Positions 35,065 to 47,217 of a DNA stretch of 64,000 nucleotides are shown piece by piece. The notes beneath the pieces are model-generated. The model had not been told where the DNA came from. It did no database searches and saw only the letters and a list, made by a program, of their open reading frames with translations. Origin of the DNA: Schistocephalus solidus (lineage: Eukaryota; Platyhelminthes; Cestoda; Diphyllobothriidea; Diphyllobothriidae). Every line of letters begins with the position of its first letter. The stretch's first letter is position 1. The translations under genes were made by a program, and so were the position numbers. The DNA lies in the NCBI GenBank assembly GCA_017591395.1, contig WEDG01004641.1:1-64000 (forward strand). Direction: 5' to 3'.

Positions 35065-35069
35065 GGAAA

Positions 35070-36150
35070 ATAATACAGTTCTCCATGCTATTAGGAAGAT
35101 GTCACATGGTCCTCATAAACTTTTGCAATGAGCGCAGACCATGCTGCATACTCCAGTAGCAGAATTAATGACCGGACAGTACGATACTCAATGAATGGAC
35201 ATTTAAAGTTCGTAAAAAGCTCATAATTACAAAATTTTTTCTAAACCGAAAGACACAATTTATTCGTTGAAGAAGGCGTATGTTGCTACAAAATGAGTAG
35301 AAGAAAGAATATTCGTATTCATGTTTTCCAGTTAATATATTTGACCTTCAAGAATAAATGCGAAGGTTTGTGTCCCAGGAGATTATATGAACAAAGGCGA
35401 AGTCTGTTCGAGCGTCCAAACTCCTGTAGGAGTCCATTGTCAGAGGTAGCAGCAGCAACAAAAATGGCGACACTTATAGGGGGTAACAAAAAATCAATGA
35501 TCGCTGAAGAAAGTCTGGGGATGACTGCGCAGGGCTCTGTTGCTGCTGCTATTTCTAACGATGAACTCCTGCAGGGGTTTTAAAGGTCAGAATAATAAAC
35601 CAATGGTTTCGGTGCTCGTCCAGACTTCTCCCTTCCTCATACAAACATCTTGGACTCGTACCTTCGCATTTATTTATAACTACCCTTTTTTCACAACTTG
35701 CTGATTCTTCTTATACTCGGAAAAATGGCAAAACGTTTCATCTTACGCAAAATGGTTAGTTGCATTTTTTGAATATGACTGTATGAGCGCGATGGATAGA
35801 ACCAATGTTTCACATGAAAGCCATTTCAGTAGGCCAAAACATGTCTTTGGAACAAAAAAACCGCATTTCTCTCTGATTCTCCTTATCCCTCCTTCTTAAG
35901 GGGTACCTGGATGGGAGATTAATCAGGTATAATCATAGGTTTTATAGGAACACGACCGGATATTTACATCAAACATACATTTTATTTTCCTAAATGCATT
36001 TGGTACAATTGTAGTCAATATTTGAGTGAAACTACGGAAAGTAATATAGGGTGTAAAGTCAAACGCCCCTTTCTCCAAATTCATGGTGCCTGAGCAACTG
36101 CTGAAATATCAAAATCATACCTGCCAGTTGGACTAATTTATTATTATCTA
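35070..36150. other. No gene seen
   Basis: Short ORFs only, between two Penelope-like remnants. A 96-codon frame at 35293-35583 is not recognised. Confidence 0.4.
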
Positions 36151-36154
36151 ATAT

Positions 36155-37085
36155 CAAAAGGAAGAAAAGGCGTTCACTGGGAGAGGTTTATTAGGTGGCT
36201 GACATTTCGGGTATTTCTTGTACCCCTCTTCAGAGACGAGATTCATGCTCACTGATCTCATTATGGGCCGCTTTTCGCCTTGTGCCTGCTGAACCGCCTG
36301 TCTGACTGCATCGGACACGCAGAACGCCGTAGCTTGTGTCGCCAGCGCCGCCGCGCCCGTTGACTGGAACGAAGAGCCTTGGCAGAGCATTCCGCACATG
36401 AAACGGGTCTCCGAGAACGTGGTTAGATCACTCGTACGTCTCGGAATAGGAGTTGCACACCGACCTAACGCCACAATCCGTCATCAAGTAATGCGGCCAA
36501 AAGATCCTATCCCTAAGCAGAAGAATTTGGCCCTTGTCTGCGGACTTCATTGCAACTGTGAGATGTGCAACTGTGTTGGAGCTGCCAACGAAAATGTATG
36601 AGCATCCGTTGGCTGCAGGAAGGTGAGAACGCATGCCGGACAGATGGGTCACGTCATCAGCTTTGACACCGCAGAAATCATGGGGCCCAGATGAGGATCA
36701 CGCGTCAAGACAAATACAAGAATCCTGGATGTCCACCGACCGCTCAGTCAACCGCCGCATTAAGTTGCCTGTCCCCTATCTGGTTTTACAACCCCCTTGA
36801 TAGGAGATCTTCACAGAGTAGAACAATCAAGACCACCAATTAACTCCGCGGTCAACGAGGGCGAAGTTGAAACAAGCCGTAGTGAGACCCGGCTGATGCA
36901 AACGTACAGCCGGTCAACGGGGGCGGCGCGGAGGCGACACAAGCGAGTCCAATGCAGTCTGACAGGCGGTCCAACAGGCATAGAATGAGAGCTTGTGTTT
37001 AAAAATGGGTAGATGTAGCAACCACCCGTTAACATCTGACACCTAATAAAACTCTCCCGGTGAACGCCTCTTCTTCCGTTGACCT
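36155..37085 (+). mobile_element. Penelope-like fragment with inverted 3' end
   Basis: Coding part on the plus strand: KRVSENVVRSLVRLG, GIGVAHRPNATIRHQV and PKDPIPKQ, a Cys-rich CNCEMCN block (36398-36601), then DTAEIMGP and NRRIKLPVPYLVL ending near 36800. The downstream tail runs to about 37085 and includes AATAAAA at 37046. The first ~210 bp (36160-36370) match the complement of about 36870-37080, with AAGAGGCGTTCACCGGGAGA on the inverted strand. So the copy has its own 3' region attached in inverse orientation at its 5' side. Such rearranged ends are known in Penelope-like elements. Confidence 0.78.
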
Positions 37086-37089
37086 GAGA

Positions 37090-38195
37090 ATTGCATGTTC
37101 ATAACTATTATCCAATGTGACCTCACTAGTAATTCGGCCGTGCCATACTGGGGTCAACTGTTTCTCGGGGTCTGCAAGACAATATTTCACAAGCAGAAGG
37201 TTGACAATTGTTTCGATAAGACAGGAAACATTTGAAGTAACCGATAATTAAAGTGGGTTTTCGTTGGCTGCTGGGTATCAGAGGCTCGTGAGTCTTTGGG
37301 TAAGAAACTTGACAGGAAAGTGAACCTGCCAGTTCATTGCATTAGAGAATTGACATTCGTTTCGGCCCTCAAAGTGTATGAATTATGGTGAAAAATGCAT
37401 GAACGTCCTTCTGATCGCACTTAGTCAACTCATAAAGCCTATAATTGCCCCCATATTTCGAGGGTAATTAGACGAGCACCTATAGTGTGCACCAGAACCA
37501 TCAGGCTGATAGATGCTTCCTTAAAACTGGTCAACAGCCCATAAATAGATAAGAAGACAAAGGAAGGAGATCCAATAAACAACATCAGGGTACCGAAAAT
37601 GCTATTCCTGGCTTTCGTCGCTTTTACTCGCAAAGGACGAAATCCACTGTGTGTGTGTCCGACGGCGTTGTGGGCGCAGAATCGTTCATTAGTATGCGAA
37701 ATGGTTTATAATGGTAGTAGACTTGTCCCGCACCTACAGCAATCCCCCTCCCTCATCAGCATGGTTCCAATGGCAAGGCCGTTAGGACGACCGACTGTCG
37801 GCGGACAAAGTAAACCAGCCAGACTACGTGTGCCATACACGGTCGGGTCCCCATAGGATGTACCAGACTTCCACAAGGCGGCTCGGGTTCCGCATCAATG
37901 AACGTGCCATTGGGGCCACAAGAAGAAGGCAACATTGAGAATGCTCTCAGCTCTGAGAAGGACCGAGTTATTCCGTCAGCTGACAGCCTTCCAAGGCAAG
38001 ACTATTAGCGTGCTGAATTTTTTATGCTGGGTGCCTTGGGGATGGATTCCCACTGTCTCTCTCTTCTCTCCTTTATGCACCAGTCCACGTTTTGAACCTG
38101 CCGACCCCCTGATGCTGCGACTGTATGCAGTGACTGGCATGGCGTCAGGCCTTTACATAGGCGTGCCACCACACCCCTCACATTTCTAGCTAGCG
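37090..38195. other. No gene seen
   Basis: Short ORFs only. The string GCGTGCCACCACACCCCTCAC near 38160 may be a scrap of the LINE-tail repeat on the minus strand. Confidence 0.4.
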
Positions 38196-38199
38196 CGAA

Positions 38200-38390
38200 C
38201 TCTAAGTCACCCGATGTGACCCACCTCTACATTTTCTTTTTGGACCTGACCAAAGCCTTCAATAAGGTGAATCGCGATGGACTGTGGAAAATCATGCGAA
38301 AATTCCGATGTCCCCAGCGAGTTACGCACATGGTACGGCAGCTTCGCGATTGGATAATGGCGCGCATCAAGGACAACCTCTCACTTAATT
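38200..38390 (+). pseudogene. RT motif A fragment of the zinc-finger LINE
   Basis: The plus-strand frame THLYIFFLDLTKAFNKVNRD, then GLWKIMRKFRCPQRVTHMVR and QLRDWIMARIKDN, is collinear with RTHLYTPFVDLTKAFDTVNR and what follows in the copy at 43840-48162. Only this ~60-codon piece is present. The catalytic Asp of motif A is kept. A LINE-tail repeat follows at 38585 but no sequence connects them. Confidence 0.85.
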
Positions 38391-38584
38391 GAGGAGTGCA
38401 TTCTTCGGCTCCTCTCCAGTATCCTCCCGTCATATTTGAGATCTGTACCACACCCATTAAGATATACGCAAATTCTGACTAAGTGCAGGCTCTGACGAGA
38501 TGTTATATGATAGGGTGTAGTTGCGCGCAGGCCTAGGATGTGAGAGCTGGGATCGATGCCGCTACCCCTGTCTTCATGCTGGTG

Positions 38585-38746
38585 CATTGAAATCCTGGTA
38601 GTGTTTGTTGTGGATCAGGGAGCGTGGTGGTACGCCCAGGGGCGGCTCCGGCCGCACCAGCCACCTTCGTTCGACACCGGCCCGGTCTTCTTGACTCTGT
38701 CTTGACACTGGGCACAGGTGGACGAGGGAAGTGACAGAGAGAGAGA

Positions 38747-38794
<48 letters not shown>

Positions 38795-38880
38795 CAAATG
38801 TAGCCCAAGTCTACTAGCACTTAAAAGTAATTCACGCGCAAGTCACAACGTTTTTTTTAAGCCGAGCCGAACGCGACGGT
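38585..38880 (+). repeat. LINE-tail repeat with internal GA expansion
   Basis: Blocks GGTGGTACGCCCAGGGGCGG, CGGCCGCACCAGCCACCT, GGTCTTCTTGACTCTGTCTT and ATTCACGCGCAAGTCAC are those of the tail family. In other copies GGAGGAGAGAGT is short, but here it has grown into the GA array at 38735-38793. Confidence 0.8.
38735..38793 (+). repeat. (GA)n microsatellite
   Basis: About 59 bp of GA repeats with one GTGA interruption, inside the LINE-tail repeat. Confidence 0.97.
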
Positions 38881-38889
38881 CGATCTGTC

Positions 38890-41140
38890 ACTAGTGCAGT
38901 CCGTTGTGGGGGCCACTGTTCCTACCTAGTGAAAGTAACTCAATCGTAAATGCCTTTTAGTGTTTTTGGCTGTATTATTGTAGTTTTGGTCCGACTATGT
39001 GCCTGGAACCATTTGGTCATCGCTAATGTTCAAAGAAGGAACCCCGCAGCACAGCCAATTTAGTTTTGCTTCGGATAGATCGTAGAACGTAGTTATTCTT
39101 GAGACAGAGGAAACGTCTTTGGTGGTACATCTTTTTAGGTCAGATGGAATACAAGTTTGAGACCTATGCCCTTGAACTCCAAGTGGAAAATATTGGTGAA
39201 GACGCGTTACTGTGAGATTTTTGTGCATTCGCAAGTTGGAATTAAGTTTAATGGGAACTGAAAGAGGATGCAAGTGAGTACACATTTTCCACATATGTAT
39301 CTCGCTCTTTTTCGGTATATCCCATAAAAAGCATTTTTAGTAAGTCCATAAATATGTCAGCAGCCGTGATGGCCGGTAAACCCTACTGTCTCAAATGCGC
39401 CCCGAAGGCATTCTTCCATCTTCCGGAAATTTCATTCTTAGCTCCTTCTTAAATTCATATAGCCCAGAACACAAACATGAAGAGTTTCATTAAGAAAAAG
39501 GGCCTAAAATCGCCGGAGGAACAAACACGAAATCTTCGATATCCAAGCCATCAAACGGCAATGAAGGGCTGACCTCAGAACTTCTTATTCGATGCCTCTG
39601 AGCCTGTCCATAGAGGACAAAACAGGGCTACCCAGTACAGAATTTGCACTTACTTGAGTTGGAAATAGTTCTTTGTCCGCAAACTCGTAATCGCCGAGCT
39701 GGGAATCGATAACAATCATCGACCAGAAACTATGGTCGGCATCAAAGGGTTTGGACGAAAGACGAGTTGAATGCATTTGAACAGTCTGGTGTCTTAAGGT
39801 AAATGATACACCATACTGGCAGCAGAGGTACTAGCTAAAACCCCAGACACGTGTTTCATCTATATTCTGCCGCTGCATGGCACAGCTGCGAAGGTTTCGA
39901 CTTATAAATGGGTCCCTCAGCATCCCCTGTGTGCTTTCTAGTAGATGCTCCAGTTTTAAAATTGCAGCTTTTAAATGTCCTCAAACATTAATCTCTAACT
40001 TAGAGCAACTCAATATATTCCAGGTTCTATAGGCACAGGCTGAATTTGACTCTCAGCACCCGATGTCGTGACCCGATTATCGGCAAGGACGCGTGCAGCC
40101 AACACACACTCGCTGAGCCAACACACAACAGCTGCTCATATGTTGCTGTTGTGTCATTATTTCTGCTGGCGGACTCTCGTGCAGACACGAAAGCCTGGGA
40201 GAACAAATTGACTGATAGTCGACCTCTCTTATTGACTTTCGGATGGAATCACAATAGCCGGTTCCCTCAAGGATATTTTTTTGATTGCTTCTCAATTTTT
40301 TGGGTGGCCAATTTTGGTTAATTCACAACCCGGGATTGTTGTCCACTTAGTCCCTATTCCCTAGCTCCTGTCCACCTGTTTTCGCCGTTCACTAAAGCGG
40401 CGTGATCCACGGTTTATAAGGCGGACAGGGCGTCCTTCTGTATGCTGGCCCGTCGGTTCGGTTGGCTACTGTCCGCTGTCCTGGAGGACATTGCAATGGA
40501 ACACCCGCGTTGTTTACGTTTCGGGCAGGTGTGGCTTTTGGGCCTGTTCCCCTTTTTTTCTTCTTTCCTTTTCTCTCTCTCTCTCTTTTGATACCCCTCC
40601 CATATAAGCCATACTACCACGGTTCCCATATGACAGGCGCGCTTGAGTTAACTATCTTTGCGGGACCCGACTACTGTGCTTCCACCGAGGTTTGCTAGGA
40701 GCTCGCGAAAAACTTGAGTGTCATTTTTAATCCACTTAGACCATGATCTCTAATTAACTCGCGTAGCACAGGGTGCCTGCCTTACAGTGTGAAGATGTTA
40801 GCATATGTGCCTCTTGTTTATCGTTTTCATGCTTATCGACAGCGATTTCATGGGCCTAAGCCATTTTAGAAAAAAAATGTTTTTTTAGGGTAGTTTTATA
40901 GGAAGGAGCATTTTAACACAGGTAGAACTTGAAAACATGATATTTTGAATTTAAAAAGAACTAAGCATTTAGAAATCTTTCACAAATTTGAGGTGAAAGA
41001 CAAGGAAACGTGGCCTACTATCCACGGTAAAAGAAAGTACTGCCCAATTATCGCGTTCGCACCGCTACCTAGCCTTCACGACTGCTCGATTTTATTTCTG
41101 TTGCGTTACCTGTCCGTTGTCTCCCGGATAGCGTGAAAAC
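38890..41140. other. No gene seen
   Basis: Short ORFs only. A ten-base inverted repeat, ACACAACAGC / GCTGTTGTGT, lies at about 40122-40154. A pyrimidine-rich tract lies near 40550-40590. Confidence 0.4.
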
Positions 41141-41151
41141 TATGGTGGTAT

Positions 41152-41201
<50 letters not shown>
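41152..41201 (+). repeat. (TGA)n microsatellite
   Basis: About 50 bp of uninterrupted TGA repeats. Confidence 0.97.
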
Positions 41202-41574
41202 CAGGCTTTGAAGTCAATTCTGTGGACCCAAGGGTAATGCCGCGGGCATTGAAAGGACTGCGCAACTGGTACCATAACTTCATAGTCTCTGACAGCAGAT
41301 TCCTGTACGGGTTCGTACGCTCGGATGAACCCACTGCCTACCCTGACGATCGATTTCTCTGTCCTTTTGTTATAAGTAGAAACTGATCCTTCGATCGAGA
41401 GCCAACTACTGCTAAAGGGAATTCAAATGACAACAGAGGTACACAAAGTGTCGACTCTTGAAACTCCTTAAATATGATAGACCTCTTTTTCATTATCACA
41501 GCAGCTTGAGCCCTTAGGGAAGGCCTTAACCGCTACGACTTTCCAGTTCAGTTTCGTATAAAAAGTGAAGAAGA

Positions 41575-41840
41575 AGAAGGACGTTAGTTGGCGGGGGTGG
41601 GGGTAGTGTATTCTGCACAGAGAAGGAGTTGGCAGAAGTTGGCGGTCGGATGAGGACACGTCCGGAGACTCGAGAGCAGCGTCCCAAGTGTGGGACCGTA
41701 GGGAGTCGTTACAGCGCCTTCAGCGGGGTCATGTGAGTCAGCCTTGAAGATGACTGACCGCGCAGTACAGTCGGGATTATAAGTAGTTGCGAGAGGTTCA
41801 GAATTGCAACCTGTGCCAGGAGTTGGGGCGCTACACATTC
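41575..41840 (-). repeat. Dispersed repeat (family C), minus copy
   Basis: The complement matches 28190-28450. Plus-strand blocks are GTATTCTGCACAGAGAAGGA, GGATGAGGACACGTCCGGAG and GTGAGTCAGCCTTGAAGAT. Confidence 0.75.
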
Positions 41841-41849
41841 ACTGCATCT

Positions 41850-43075
41850 AACGACATGTCAGTCAAAAAGTTAGGCATAACCAAATCACGGTCATTGCTT
41901 AAAAGGGCGTGCTATCCTCCGCCTGATCTGTTTGCCCGCAGAGTCCTCACATACTATAGATCGGTCTGTTAGCCCGTTAAATTGGTTTAGCCCTTCTTAG
42001 ACTCAACAGCTCTACAACGTCCTTCAGTAGAGGTCGACGGACGAATTTCGAGGCCTTGTAACGTAACTACCAAAATAAGAAGCCCTTAGGTATGTTTTTC
42101 TCAAAACCGCCTGTATTTTATCTAGGACACCCTTGAATGAAGTCGAAAAATATTACTTACCAAGGGCATAAACCGTCAGTAAGCGGATTGAAAAAGCTTT
42201 ATGGTCCTAAATTAAGAACCAATTTAAGACCCTGTACCCATTTTCCTAACTTAGTTTATAATAATAGATGCATCTCTTTGTGAAACTGGCGCATGTAATA
42301 ATTTCTCAAATTTGTTTTACGTGATTCGTATTTTTCATAAATTCAAGAGAAGTGTTAAAAATAAATACAGGAAATACAGATTTGTATAAGGCACCCTTGC
42401 ATATTCGTGGCTGGTAGGAGAAGTGCCCAATTTTTAAATTCAAATAACTGTCAATGATCCTGTTATTATTTGTCGGATATTTTGAGTAATGGAGTATCCG
42501 GATCCTTGTAAGTGTTAGTGAGGATATTTATCGTATCCAAGTTTCATTTGTTTCATGAAGTATGACCGAAAGCAGGATTCCGCTCACAATTAAAAGGCCT
42601 ACCGAGGCAAGCTAAAGTCTGTTTGTTGTTTTTACTTGTTTTTGACTGCGTAAGTCTTGCTACCTAACAGTGAACTATTTTTATTTCGCAGAAACTGCAC
42701 TCTTTGATCGGAGAGGCGACCTACTGTAGCAGAAACTCCAGCAATGGCGATTGAAAAAGGAAAAGGACCAACCTAGAGGAAGCTGAATAAGTGTAAAGTT
42801 TTGAAAGCATTCTACTTTTTTTACGAAAGTTTCGATCTAGTCTAGGCTCTGAGAACTCATGACTTGCTACAGTGGGGATCAAGCGTCGACGATGGAACAG
42901 CGCTATTTCCCGAATACACTAATTCAGCAAGTGAACTCTTAAAGTTCGCCCCATGGCCACTGAAGACCAAGTATACCAACGGGAGGATAAACTTCCAACT
43001 GGCTTCTGGAAGCTTTCGACCAACGCTTCGTGAAGGTCTTCAATATCCCTAAAAGTTTGATGACTTTAACTTAAG
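41850..43075. other. No gene seen
   Basis: AT-rich, short ORFs only. The last 200 bp (about 42864-43052) may belong with the unidentified frame that follows. Confidence 0.4.
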
Positions 43076-43082
43076 GGAGTCT

Positions 43083-43316
43083 TTGTCCCTTACAGGGAAC
43101 AGTAAGCTGACAAAATTCCACCTGTATGAACCTCTATGCATCACAGCTAAAATTCGGTCTAAGGTAGATGATCTGGCATTTCTGGCTCACAAAGCGTTTG
43201 ACGACTCCTTTAACACCATCTTCTATCCCCAATTGACTAATATGGCGGTCGAATTTCAGACAGACTCTTGCTACTCAGACCAAACCAGGAGGCGTTGTCA
43301 CAGGCCTATTTACTAG
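43083..43316 (+). pseudogene. Unidentified coding-like remnant
   Basis: A 77-codon open frame (LCITAKIRSKVDDLAFLAHK, then AFDDSFNTIFYPQLTNMAVE) has a natural-looking composition. A 62-codon frame just upstream (42864-43052) also looks protein-like (SELLKFAPWPLKTKYTNG). I do not recognise the family. The setting among retroelements suggests a transposon remnant. Confidence 0.3.
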
Positions 43317-43439
43317 ACTTGGAAGTTTATGTTCCAGTATTGAACACTCGAAAAATGACGAAAATGTAGCCAGGAAGTAAGTGGCCGATAATGGCTCAAA
43401 AGGTTGCAAGCACAGAAGTGTGGTGGGTGCAAATTGCTG

Positions 43440-43650
43440 TCGCTCTTGGAGTCACGACTCGTGTCTGGACGACAGTCCTCTCCAATCTCCTGTCTTCTTG
43501 ACTCTATCTTTACACCGGACCCAGATGAAGAGTGGAACAGAAGGTGAGGTGAAAAAATCTACTCTCACTATATGCCAGCGCAAGTGACCATACCTGCACC
43601 ACTCTGCTGTCGAGCATACGGTGCGTATCGTCGGGGGGTGTAGGGTACTC
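43440..43650 (+). repeat. Partial LINE-tail repeat
   Basis: Blocks TCTTCTTGACTCTATCTTTA, GCGCAAGTGACCATACCTGC and GAGCATACGGTGCGTATCGTC match the tail family. It lies just upstream of the long LINE copy, whose presumed 5' untranslated region follows. Confidence 0.65.
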
Positions 43651-44229
43651 GTTAGGGGTAGCACCACACAGATAGCATTTGGTCGCTCCATTTGTCTCGT
43701 ACAGGTGGTGAATGCTCCTGTGGCCGCCTCTAACTGGTACCCAACTCTCACCTGTGGCTCCTCAAAGTTGGGTTCTTCTCAGCGGCCACACCCCGGGCAA
43801 CCGTCACGACCGGCGGGCTAAACCAGGTGAGGGTCTCCGGTGTTGTGTGTGCCTCCACACCCGGTATGTCTGACTCCCCGAACTTCCCACCTCCCCCTCT
43901 CAAAAAAAGTCCTACGGTGGGGGCGACAGCAACCCCGTAGGCGGCCCAGACTAACTCGGGTCGTTCTCCCACTAAAACAAATCCGTGACCCATAGTGGAA
44001 TTCGGCAGCCGTCTGGGATGTCCGAGCAGCCCTATTTAGGGATAGCACTGCTTGCCTCCTCGCGGAGGAAGGGGCTAGAAAAGGTGCCCTTAACAAATGC
44101 TGGTTATCACTTCTTCTGCAGCCGGCCGCGGCTCGCAGATCGCAAACTGCGCGGTCGTAAAACTCAAACAAACAACAATACCCCCCGTCCCCATCCCCCT
44201 CGCCATACTCTCCAGGCTTCTCGGGTGAG

Positions 44230-45040
44230 TCCACTCACACTAGCAGCCTGGAATGTTCGTTCCCTTTTAGACAACCCTAGGAGCAACCGGCCGGAACGGA
44301 GGACGGCGCTAGTCGCTCGGGAACTGGCGCGCTACAAGGTGGACATTGCTGCTCTCAGCGAGACCCGATTGTCTGAGCAGGGTCAGCTGGAGGAGGTGGG
44401 GGCCGGCTACACCTTCTTCTGGAGCGGCCGGCCAAAGGCAGAGCGACGCGACGCTGGTGTTGCCTTTGCCATCCGTAACGACATCGTGGGACGTCTGCCC
44501 TGTCTGCCGCAGGGTATCAATGATCGCCTGATGAGCCTCCGCCTGCCTCTTCGGGAAGACCAGTTCGCCACCATCATCAGCGCCTACGCTCCCCCAATGA
44601 CGAGCTCTGATGCGGCGGAGGACAAATTATACGAGGACCTGCACGCCTTGCTGGCGACTGTGCCGAAGAGGACAAGTTAATTGTCCTTGGTGACTTCAAT
44701 GCCCGCGTCGGGACGGACCACGCTGGCTGGCAGGGAGTGCTGGGTCCCCACGGTCTCGGTAGCTGTAACGATAACGGCCTCCTTCTTCTGCGCACGTGTT
44801 CGGAACACCGTCCCCTGCTGACCAACACCTTCTTCCGCCTTCCGACGCGGGAGAAGGCCACGTGGATGCACCCTCGGTCGCGGCGCTGGCATCTGCTGGA
44901 CTATGTTCTCGTCCGGAGGCGAGATCGACAGGACGTGCTGGTAACCAAGGCGATCCGCGATGCCGATGGTTGGACAGATCACCGCCTCGTCATCTCCCAG
45001 ATGAGGCTCCGACTGCAACCCCGACGAAGGCCCCAAAGTA
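44230..45040 (+). pseudogene. Endonuclease domain of the zinc-finger LINE
   Basis: An AP-endonuclease-like domain that nicks target DNA for target-primed reverse transcription. Visible catalytic blocks are [10 protein letters not shown] (metal-binding Asn), ALSETRLS (catalytic Glu) and ISAYAPP. Then, after a one-base frameshift near 44669, [12 protein letters not shown] (Asp and Asn) and, near 44967-44993, GWTDHRLV (terminal Asp-His). All expected residues are still present, so the domain was recently functional. Only the frameshift separates the 231-codon frame ending at 44680 from its continuation, open from before 44737. Confidence 0.88.
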
Positions 45041-45059
45041 AGAGGCCGCCATGTAAGTT

Positions 45060-47214
45060 AAATACTCTTTTATTAAATTTTCCTGCTCACTGTTTTGATT
45101 TCAGCAACCAAATAACCGAGAAACTGGAGGACCTACATGCTCCAGCTGATAATGCTACCGTGGAGACACGATGGGGTCAACTGCGAAATGTCATCCAGTC
45201 CACCGCCCTCGAAGTCCTCGGACGCGCACGCCGTCAACACCAGGACTGGTTTGACGACAATGACGCCGAAATCAGCAACTTACTCGCGGAGAAGAATGGA
45301 CTCATAAAGCCTACATGGACCTTCGGACTGACGCCACCAAAGCAGCCTTTTTCAGATGCCGGCGCCTTGTACAACAACGGCTGCGGGAGATGCAGGATGC
45401 CTGGATGCTCTGAAAGGCTGAGGAAATCCAGGGGTATGCGGACCGCAATGAAATGAAAAACTTTTTCAAAGCCATCAAGGCCATCTACGGCCCGTGTATC
45501 AAGGGGTCCGCACCGCTGCTCAGCTCTGACGGCACAACACTGCTGACAGAGAAATCGCAAATTCTGAAGTGCTGGGCCGAGCACTTCAGAAATGTCCTTA
45601 ATTGCTCATCAGCCATCTCCGTTGCTGCCATTGACCGGCTCCCTCAAGTGGACACGAACAATGACCTGGATCTGCCGCCTTCCCTACCAGAAACCATCCA
45701 GGCCGTGCAGCAGATTTCCAGCGGTAAAGCACCGGGATCCGACGCAATCCCACCGGAAGTCTACAAGCACGGTGGGCCCCGGCTGATGGCAGAACTCACA
45801 ACACTCTTCCAGGAGATGTGGCGCCAAGGACAAGTTCCTCAGGAGTTAAAAGACGCGACCATCGTCCATCTCTACAAACGGAAGGGGAACCGGCAACTCT
45901 GTGATAATCACAGAGGCATCTCGTTGCTCAACCTCGCCGGGAAGATCTTCGCCCGTATCCTTCTCAATCGTCTTAACGGTCATCTAGAGCAGGGCCTGCT
46001 CCCGGAAAGCCGCCGACACCGCGGGACAACCGATATGATCTTTGCCGCCCGCCAGCTACAAGAGAAGTGTCAGGAGATGCGAACTCACCTATACACTCCC
46101 TTCGTGGATCTAACGAAAGCCTTTGACACGGTGAATCGTGACGGACTGTGGAAAGTCATGCAGAAATTTGGTTGTCCTGAGCGGTTCACGCACATGGTGC
46201 GTCAGCTTCATGATGGGATGGCGGCGCGCGTCACTGACAACGGGACGGTATCCGAAGCATTCGCAGTGACCAACGGAGTGAAGCAGGGCTGCGTACTGGC
46301 CCCCACCCTCTTCAGTCTCATGTTCTCGGCTATGCTGATGGATGCCTACCGTGATGAGCAGCCTGGTATCCGCATCGCCTACAGAACTGACGGGCACCTT
46401 CTCAACAGTCGGCGTATGCAGGCTCCAACGCGCGTGTCTACGACTACAGTCCATGACTTGCTCTTCGCGGACGACTGCGCCCTTAACACCGTGACGGAGG
46501 AGGAGATGCAAAGGCGCATGGACCTCTTCGCCGAAGGCTGCGCCGATTTTGGATTAACAATCAGTACAGCCAAAATGGTTGTCATGCACCAGCCGCCACC
46601 CAGCGCGGAATACAATGCTCCTCGAATCAATGTCAACGGTGCTAAACTCAAAAACGGGGGAAACCTTCGCTTATCTAGGAAGCACGATATCGCGCAACAC
46701 GAGAATCGATGACGAGGTTGCCCAACGGATCTCCAAAGCTAGTCAGGCCTTCGGCCGGCTGCAGTCCTCCGTGTGGAATCGCCACGGTATTCACCTGAAC
46801 ACCAAACTGAAGATGTACAAGGCCGTCGTCTTGACGACTCTCCTTTACGGAGCGGAAACCTGGATCGTCTACTCGAACCAAGCCAGGAAGCTGAATCACT
46901 TTCATCTCAGCTGCCTCCGCAGAATACTGAAGCTGAGATGGCAAGACAGGATCCCGGACACGGAAGTCCTGGAGCGGACCGGAATCCTCAGCATCCATGC
47001 CATGCTGAGGCAAGTGCAACTGCGATGGAGTGGCTACCTGGTAAGAATGGACGACGAGCGACTACCCAAACGACTTTTCTACGGTGATGTCGCTACGGGT
47101 TCTCGCCGGCAGGGAGGTCAAAAACGATGCTACAAGGACACTTTGAAGAAATCACTGAAGCAGCTGAAAATCAACTCGGCGACCTGGGAGGACCTCGCCA
47201 AGGATAGACCGGCA
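45060..47214 (+). pseudogene. Reverse transcriptase of the zinc-finger LINE
   Basis: It begins with [19 protein letters not shown]. After a frameshift near 45305 and an in-frame TGA at 45411-45413, a 419-codon frame (45453-46712) carries the RT. Blocks are SGKAPGSDAIP, ATIVHLYKRKGNRQL, GISLLNLAGKIFARILLNRL, VDLTKAFDTVNR (motif A), NGVKQGCVLAPTLFSL (motif B) and LLFADDCAL (motif C, FADD). A further frameshift near 46655 leads to the thumb and C-terminal part ([44 protein letters not shown]). That frame ends at TGA 47215-47217, which replaces a Trp codon kept in the 62-kb copy. Confidence 0.92.
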
Positions 47215-47217
47215 TGA

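Noticed and set aside
38533..38820. ORFs rich in Leu-Ser repeats
   Set aside because: Translation of the GA microsatellite and of the LINE-tail repeat.
45053..45104. Intron-like GTAAGT...TTTCAG inside the LINE
   Set aside because: The 52-nt stretch is open and encodes the [12 protein letters not shown]...FSNQ block expected in this region of the element. Removing it would shift the frame.
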